Source: Enoplolaimus lenunculus
Lineage: Eukaryota > Nematoda > Enoplea > Enoplida > Thoracostomopsidae
NCBI GenBank assembly: GCA_030248215.1
Contig: JASANG010000773.1
Coordinates: 62,001 to 126,000 of the forward strand
Reading direction: 5' to 3'
Length of the DNA: 64,000 nt
The position numbers were made by a program, and so were the translations under genes. Numbering within the stretch: the first letter of the stretch is position 1; each line of letters opens with the position of its first letter. Below, piece by piece: positions 49,045-57,600 of this stretch. The notes under the pieces are model-generated. The model did no database searches, was not told the origin of the DNA, and was given only the letters and a program-made list of their open reading frames with translations.

Positions 49045-50600
49045 CCGGTAATGGCTTAAAAAGTGGCGATGTACTTTTGAGCCCGGAGCCGTGCGAAGTA
49101 TAGCGGTACCCTTATGCTTACGCTTAGCTAGAAGGTTACGTAAAGGCCTAGCTTTACCCATAGACTTAAGATAAACCTTTTTTCCAAAACCTAAGCTCAA
49201 CGCCTATGCCTCCGCCTGAGCCGAAACCTGTGCATGGTATGTGTACTACCAGCTTTTAATTCAATTTTTCCCCAAATGCTTACAGGATAATTTAATATTT
49301 AATCATTTTAAAATAGGAATAGAACAGAATTTGAAAAAGTTAAGTTACAAAATTAACAAACTTGAGCCATACTGCAGTTTTCGTCTATTTAAATGATGCG
49401 TACCTGATATGCACGGCGTGTCCTAAAACACGAGCACACTATTCGTTCTGAACAGCCCAAAAAATTTCCCTGGTCAAACAGGAATGTTTCAACCAATAAG
49501 GTCAGGGTACAACAAAAATGTTGTACTTCTTTGAACGTTTGTAATAAAGTTGCTTGGGCGGGTAACAAGGGGAAGCGAAAAAAATTTGGCTAACAAAATA
49601 TTTCAAACATATACTGTCAATTGAAACTATCGATATAACGTGACAACGACATCTTCGCAAATCCAGCGCCCAATCTTGCTACTTTGTCCAATTTCCTGTG
49701 CTAAGTAGTGTTCAAACCAATATTTATTCTTAGAATTGTACTGCCGCAGTGATATAAATTCAAATCTTGGTCCATTTTCGCAAATGTGTGTAACATCTAT
49801 TACAAGTTGTTAACAGGTTAAACTGACCAACTCTTGCGTTTGTGTATATATCTCAATATATCAAAATTAGTGCAAACGAGGACAAATGAAATGTTAAACG
49901 TTTTGAATTTCAAACTCCACCATTCACTGGTTTCAACACCTATCGCCAACTGGTGGTAGGAGGCACTGCGCACATCTCACTATCGGGTTCCTTAAACTAT
50001 GGTTATTCGTAAACGTATATATTCGGATACTAAATTCTGGAAGTTGCCGACGGCGATTTTAAGATTTTAGCTTTAAAGACATTTTATAACCTGACATCGA
50101 TACATTCGCGCGACCAAAAATTAGCAAATTTGTCAAATTTTTTTTGTTTCAACAATAGTTTTGGTTTACGTAACGTAAAACGCTAACCAAAAATCTTAAA
50201 ATGTTTTCTATATAAATTTTGGTATGCGTACAAAACCGTCTTTTATACAGCAGTCGGTTTTACATAGAGAACATTGCTGCAACCGTGCTGAATAAGAGAA
50301 CAGATACACTGAAATTCAGGATTATCATCTGTTTGGTTCGTATGGTTCAAAATTCATTTTCAGCTAATTTTGTTTGTTTTAAAGGCGGCACAAAGTTCTG
50401 AATTTTTTGGCCACACTAAATAAATCATGTCGCGATGGGGATGATAAAAAAGTTGCAAGGGAACAGTTTTTCACCGAAATCTACTTCTATCGGGAGCGTA
50501 GCGAAGATTTAATAGTGCTTTTGTGAGCGAGTGTAACCAATCAGTCGAATTATTTACACCCCGGTATGCAACAATTTATACTCCAAAGCCTTTACAGTAG

Positions 50601-51029
50601 TGACCCCAATAAGAGGGGGGACTGATATTCATTTGGCCTCTCCAGAGGGTACCCCCTTTGTTATTCGGTTACAAACTCTTTTTTTCACCCACGCTCCGCT
50701 ATCCTTCGTTACTGTTATATATCGGGTACTGCAACTATCCGCTGAATTAAACGTTTATTCGTTTTGTGTCAATAGCTTGAGCGATAATCCAAGTTATACT
50801 TAGAAATGTACTTTCAGAATTTAAGTACGCTTTAAAGTTTCGAACTCAAATTATTTGGGCCTGGAGTCCTTTATGCGCTACATTAGGGATAATTGACATT
50901 TATGGATTCTAATTAGGGTTTAGGGACTCTATCCGCTTACGGACTCATATTAGGGATACGGACTCTTATTGTTTGTACGCAAAATGGGGACCCCTCTTAT
51001 TACCTCTCCCCCTCTTATTCGGGTCAATA
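50601..51029. repeat. About 430-bp dispersed repeat (copy 2) with inverted ends
   Basis: Partner of 39100-39515. Ends GACCCCAATAAGAGGGGGGA and CCCCTCTTATTCGGGTC are inverted, so the family is probably a non-autonomous DNA element. Confidence 0.65.
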
Positions 51030-51111
51030 TCGTATATAGATTTGCTTTTTTCCTCGCGCCTATGATCCTGACTTCTATGTTTTTGTGGAGGACATTGTAA
51101 ACTACAGCCAA

Positions 51112-51500
51112 TGAATAGAACACGGCCGTAATAGTAAAATAAGCGTATTAAGAGCCGAAGCCTAAGCTTAATCCCTACGCCTAAACCTAAGCCCGAACGT
51201 AAACCAAAGCCTGAAGTATAAAAATGCGCTTATACCTATGCCTAAACATAAGCAAAAAATTAGTCTGAAGCTTTGGCTTATTGTGTTCCAGATCCGTACA
51301 TAAACGTTCCGCCCCTGATTTTTAAGCTTAATCTAGTCTGTTGCAGATCCGTAGATAAACGTTCCGCCCCTGATTTTTAAGCTTAAGCTAGTCTGTTGCA
51401 GATCCGTAGATAAACGTTCAGCCCCTGATTTTTAAGCTTAAGCTAGTCTGTTGCAGATCCGTAGATAAACGTTCCGCCCTTGATTTTTGCATGGATATAA
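51112..51500. mobile_element. ATGTATAGAACAG MITE with its right arm repeated four times
   Basis: Left end CCAATGAATAGAACACGGCC and TTAGGC-like interior. The right-arm unit containing GTTGCAGATCCGTAGATAAACG..GCCCCTGATTTTTAAGCTTAA is repeated about four times at 57-bp spacing from 51290 to 51490. Confidence 0.65.
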
Positions 51501-51652
51501 ATAACGTTCGGCCCCACATCTTTAGAGGGACCTAAAATGCTATTAGTTTGACGTGCAGTTTGCATCAATCTAGACCTATATTTTGTTCAAAATAATTGCA
51601 GTAACAGGCCAAAATTGACTAAACACATACTTCTAGCATCGTAAGTACATCA

Positions 51653-54600
51653 ATGCTAAGACTTACGCAAGTTGCAACGTTAGGCTACTTAATCATCTTC
51701 GTCGTTGCGAAAACTAGCCAATCAAATTGTCCATCCGGTTGGTCACAAATAACCAAACCATCATCTGACACTAGTTCATTGGTCGAATGTTTAACAATAT
51801 TCAACAACGTCGCAGATTTTTTCAATTCTTCACAACACTGCCGGTCTCAATGGAATCAACATTTTGTAGAACTTGGCCTGCATTTTCCTGATTTAATCAC
51901 AAATGTTGAAACTGTTCAGTCTTTGTTGATCGATTTAAAATTAGCATTAAATTCGTCGATTGATGGCTTTTTTGTGAACGGAGTAACAAGGCGCGATGAT
52001 ATCACGGAGCTATTATGCAACGTTGTCCACTTTGACGATAATGGCGAATTAATTGGCAAAGAAATTAGTTGCAATCAAGTGGTAGCAAATATTGCATGCC
52101 ATGCTGAATCAATCCCTTACGATCCGTCATTATCTCCGAAAGAACAACAGAAAAAACTGGTTTGTGCTTCGTTTTTTTGGAGTAGAATACAACCGGAGGT
52201 GTTCTATTGCCGGCTGTGCTTCAGGCACAGTAACGTTTGGTCGAACGTTTCGGCTATTTCGGTTACGAAATTTTTCGTACTTGTGTTAAAGTTGTATCTT
52301 TCACTGAGTTTGTTTATAACTAGCGGACTAATTTTGAAATTTCAAGTGCCAAGATTTCTCAAAAAAGAAGCTTGAAAACAAGTGTTTTAATAACTAACAG
52401 TCTAAAAACTATTAATGTTAAAATTTACAGTAGTTTAAAGTTTTACCTATAATTTTGCTTCACGCTCAATTCCGGTACGTTTCACTATAGTTTGCACCTT
52501 ACGTTACAGTATATATGTATATATGTACGTACACTGCAAAAAACGGTGAGTCCAATTGACTCTCTCCTAAATAGGCTCTGCGGGACTACACAAAATGAGT
52601 CAATTTCGACTCCACCAGAGTCAAATTTGACTAACTTCGTCACGCGTTGTTATAAATGTTAAACACTGCTCACAGTGTGTGTATTGCTCGTACATTATTG
52701 TAGTTGCTCATAGTATACTCTATGAGTGAAAGGGTTGAGAATATGATTCTACTACTGTTACGGCCCCGTTTTATGCATTGACCAATACACCTGTCGCATT
52801 CCAAAATAGTTCAAAACTGCTTAGTATTTGTACAGATTCCGTGAGTCGTTTCATCGTTTTTTACACACTGCAAAAATAGTGAGTCAAATTGACTCTTTCC
52901 AAAATAGGCTCTACGGGACTACACAAACAGAGTCAAATTAGACTCCGCCAGAGTCAAATTCGAATCACTTAGTCGCACGTTTGACTCTGGCAGAGTCGAA
53001 TTTGACCCCAGTTTGTGTAGTCCCGCAGAGAGTCAATTTGACTCACCTTTTTTTGCAGTGCATATATACTAAAGTTACGGTGTAACAAGAAGTTTGCAAG
53101 GATTGTGGCAAAATTAAACTTTGTCTCATATTTATTCTGCTAAAATTTTTGTCAGCTTCCACAAATTTGTATTGTAACATTTTTTGCGCTTTAAAAAGAG
53201 TGTATCATTGAATGAGTTTGTCTGTAGAATAGAACTAATTGTATAGTTTAAATTCTTGGCATCTGTTCGAAAGGAAGGTTCAAAAAGAAAAAGCTATTGA
53301 ACGATATTTCCCGGATTAAGTGTACACATTAGCGATTTCAACGTAATTTTTAGCTACAAATTTCATTTTATCTCTGGTTTCGATTTTGGCATTCAATGGA
53401 CGTCAGCTTTATCGGAAGGTGCTTATTTAGAAGTAATCTGCGCCTGGGCGAAAAAGATTTTTAACCTTTTGTCACATGAATATTTTCTATTTTATATCTG
53501 TAACCTACTTTTATCCTACAGGATTATACACCCAGCGACAAGAGTGGGAGGCGCTTACCAATATCACTCACCTTGAAAAGCTTGATGCTCTAACCCATGG
53601 GCCTCTTAACTCACGCCTTATGGCGATTTAAGTTCTGTGTGTACGTGTTGCAAAGTCTACTCAATGTGAGATGGGGTTGCGTTTTAACATTATCGTTTCA
53701 AGATTAATAGCTTAACATTTACACTAAATATCCTTATGTTTTTTGTAGATAATCAAAAATCTTGCTGAAAATCTAAAATTGCTTTATTACAAGTTATAGA
53801 AAACGATATTTTTTAGAAATCTGACAAATCGAACGATTTACCAGATTTCGACGAAACCGGTAGAAGTTTCAGTTCCTGTAAATCAAACCAAGCCATTGTG
53901 GATGAAGTTAACAGGGATCTGGAGTCTACTTGGAAGGTATATATAATAGTGTGAGGTTATTGCTAAAACTAAATATTTACTAAATCATAAACAAAAAATT
54001 TTGTTTTTGTGCTTGTTGACGGGACAAAGCTTGAGTGGCTTTGCCCTTAAATCCACGCCAGTTTGACAACTATTATATTTCAAGTTTTTGATAAGTTCTG
54101 CCATTAATATTTACTAATACACGTAGCTGCACACAAGTGCAACTGGACTAATACTTTTTCCGGCCCTAGGCTAAATTTCAACCTGGACCCCTCATACTAA
54201 GTGAACGAAATGAAAAAGACTGCCTTTTAAAAACATGTATTGCTTTGCAGTTTATATAAAAGACAACCGAAATGATAGGTATTCTAAACGCATACACTCT
54301 CAATTTGCATACGTAACGTAAATAAAAATCTGTTGGAACGCTGCCCAAAAAGCGCTTATATGTCGCTGAGATCGTGAGAAAGTACAGTGCTTCCATCATA
54401 ATGTTAAAAGCCTTTACCAACGGCTTGCTGTATATTCTTTATGCGTACGTTTTACTAGCAAACATACACCATATAGAAATTCATTGTAACGAAAAGTTTG
54501 CATGACTGCCGCCTGTGTAAGTCTCAGTGGACAGAGCACTGAACCGATATTTTGTACGTAGCGGTTTCGACCCCAATCGCATTCGGGCCAAAATTTGCGT

Positions 54601-57600
54601 TGCGTACTGCATGCTTCACAAATATTTTATTTTCGTAGGCAGAATACAATCCGTCTGCTGAATTTTCACGCTGCTTTGAACTGAATTTGCGTCCGCCGCA
54701 AACATGGATGTTTCGCGCTTCAACCGACGATGATTCAATCGAAGCAAAGTTTCCTCATAATGTTAAAGACATGATCAATGCAATGGAGTCACTTAGTACT
54801 TTGGCTATGGTCATGCGACACAATATAAACCGTTCGGCGTCGTATATTGATTACGAAACTGCACGCGTTCGGACGCAAACTGACGGTAGAAAGCAACGGA
54901 GTGGCCTGGGGGGGGGGGGGTTCAAAAATATTTTGTAAAAAAGGATTCAGACACTTTTTCAAATTTGTAGCGCAACAAATTCGTCTTCGCAATTTTTCCA
55001 CAACATAACTTTCTTCTCAGTGCAATATCACTGGCTACACCCATTAGAGAAACTTTTGTTCTCTATTCAGTCTATGCTGACTTTTGGTTGCCTATGGCTA
55101 ATATGTTTAGGTAGCAAAACGATAATATACACAAGCGTATCTTTCGGCATCGGGACTAGAGATTCGACTTTCTACCGATCCGGCACAACACTAAAGTTTT
55201 AAACATCACTAAAACGATGTTTGGCTTCTAGCTTGCTTGGCTCGCGAGTTTACGGCGCCGCCTCCGACTCATCATTGCGCGGAATAAAAAAGCTATAACG
55301 TAGCCCCAAACCCGTCATTATACGGGGCGAACGCTTTGTAGAAAGAAGTAAGCAAATACCGCATAATGTACGCGCTCGAGATGGTTCGTTCCTTTTCTAA
55401 GAAAACATTTTGTAAAATTTTTTCAGGTTTCAAATAACGCACAAAAAATGCTCCGGGGCTTTTCAAATTTAGTGTGTTTACCTCAATCCAGACAGCTAAT
55501 AATCTAAAACAACATAAATCGCTTTAGCAAATTTTCTAAAATTTAAGTTTGGGCGTGAAATGATCGGTTGTTGACGTTACCAAATGCAGAATATTTGTTT
55601 GGCCGTTTTCCACATTTACTCACTTTCACGTTTCAGGCTCTGGCTTAGACATACCTAAGTTTAACCAAAGGCTTGCGCAAGCGGTTGCTCAAGCCTTCGT
55701 TGAAGCAAGGCACGCGGCCACAGGACTCTGTGGAGACAAACATAAGGCTGTCGCCGACACCCCTACGCCAACCAAAACTGAACTGCCGTGATGGAACTTA
55801 AAACTTTTAATATCGGCAAAAATGCGCTTGTTTCTCGCTACGTTTATATCGCAAGTCCTTTCCGAATTTGACAGCGCCTCTTTTAAGTTTGACAATGTAA
55901 AAAATTCTCCCCGCATCCTTGGCTCAAGCCATGGCCAAAGCCTAAATGTGGAACCTCAGACTAAGCCCAAACCTAACTTAAAAACATACGAGAAAGTGTA
56001 CAAAACCTACGTTTTTATAGTTTTACAGCATTCAAACTACCGGATCATTTTGATGCCCGAGCGAAATGGCCACATTGTGGTGGACTTCACAGGCCAACAA
56101 CGAATCAAGGCGGATGCGGCTCGTGTTATGCAGTTTCCACCGTCGCTGCAATCTCTGACCGCACTTGCATTCATAGTAATCAAACGCTGAGAGATATTCA
56201 ATTGTCACCAATGGAGGCGTTAATGTGCGCTGAAGCTCAACGAAACCATGGGTAAATTGGCCCATGTATAGAACAGAGCCGGAACAATAGTATAATCATA
56301 TTCCTAAGGTGAAGCCTAAGCCTAAGCCTAAGCCCTAAGCCTAAGCCTAAGTCTAAGTCTAAGCCTAAGCCTAAGCCTAAGCCTAAGTCTAAGTCTAAGC
56401 CTAAGCCTAAGCCTAAGCCTAAGTCTAAGTCTAAGTCTAAGCCTAAGCCTAAGCCTAAGTCTAAGCCTAAGCCTAAGCCTAAGCCTAAGTCTAAGCCTAA
56501 GCCTAAGCCTAAGCCTAAGCCTAAGCCTAAGTCTAAGTCTAAGCCTAAGCCTAAGCCTAAGTCTAAGTCTAAGCCTAAGCCTAAGCCTAAGTCTAAGCCT
56601 AAGCCTAAGCCTAAGCCTAAGTCTAAGTCTAAGCCTAAGCCTAAGCCTAAGTCTAAGCCTAAGCCTAAGCCTAAGCCTAAGCCTAAGTCTAAGCCTAAGC
56701 CTAAGCCTAAGCCTAAGCCTAAGCCTAAGCCTAAGCCTAAGCCTAAGTCTAAGCCTAAGCCTAAGTCTAAGCCTAAGCCTAAGCCTAAGCCTAAGTCTAA
56801 GTCTAAGCCTAAGCCTAAGCCTAAGCCTAAGCCTAAGTCTAAGCCTAAGCCTAAGCCTAAGCCTCGTATGGATGAGCCTAAGAGTAAGCCTAAGTAAAAA
56901 AATTAGTCTAAAGCTTAAACTGACTCTATTATAGCCCCTCCGGAAAATGATCCGGCCCTGTTCTATACATGGGCCGGTAAGTTTCTACCGTAGCCCATCA
57001 AATGCGTATAGCAAATATCGCCAGCTAGCGATAGGTTTTTAATACTATCAAAATCATACAATGCGTAGTTTCAAAATTTGCAGTAAGATAAGGAAAATGA
57101 CGTGCAAAAATAAAGACAATTTCTGAGCTCACTAGTTGCTGCTGATTTGCAAAGTTACAGAAGAACCAAAAGATTTATCACATTCTGGGGTTAAGTGCCA
57201 CAACTTACCTCCTTTCATGGATGAGTGACTGCCAGGCTGCAAGCGGATAGTGATCGAAATAACGGAAACGGAAATGGAAAACGAATAATGAAACATAAAA
57301 GTTTCAAAGATGTTTTATTTTTCTGCCAACACAATTGAGATATGCAAGTATTCACCGGGCTTTCGGAAATTTTGAAGGAAAGATGGCTGATGCACCGAAA
57401 TTTTTATGATTTTGAATGAATTTCGAAATTTCATTTCATTTCGGACAATTGCAGCTTATCTTTAATGAAAAATTGCGAGATGTGTGCGTGATTTGCAATT
57501 AATTTCAAGCCTAAAAATGGCAGAATTTCAGATATTCCTATAACGGAAATGGATACCAATTGTTCACCGGAAACGAATATCCGGTTACACCATTGTGACA

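Larger units (their letters stand above)
46093..51652. other. Shared upstream region of the head-to-head lectin-cathepsin genes
   Basis: 5.6 kb between the two start codons. It holds a MITE end fragment (46135-46176), MITE copies (47431-47602, 47974-49044, 51112-51500) and a 420-bp repeat (50601-51029). An imperfect inverted repeat near 46735-47030 (AAGTGTGCAACTGGGTACA / TGTACC..TGCACACTT) encloses a CCCCCTCTAAACAAGAAGGG palindrome. No exon recognised. Confidence 0.5.

Noticed and set aside
54687-54938. 83-residue frame starting [10 protein letters not shown] as a separate small gene
   Set aside because: It is exon 3 of copy B read past its donor at 54885; the real exon starts at the acceptor at 54639.
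55822-56190. 122-residue plus-strand frame with a possible signal-like start
   Set aside because: It overlaps the protease exon in the wrong frame. The phase-1 splice from 54885 to 56029 gives the correct cathepsin reading.
56313-56863. Interstitial telomere (TTAGGC is the nematode telomere unit)
   Set aside because: The array is enclosed by the arms and inverted ends of a MITE, and many units are TTAGAC. It gives no evidence for a chromosome end or a nematode host.
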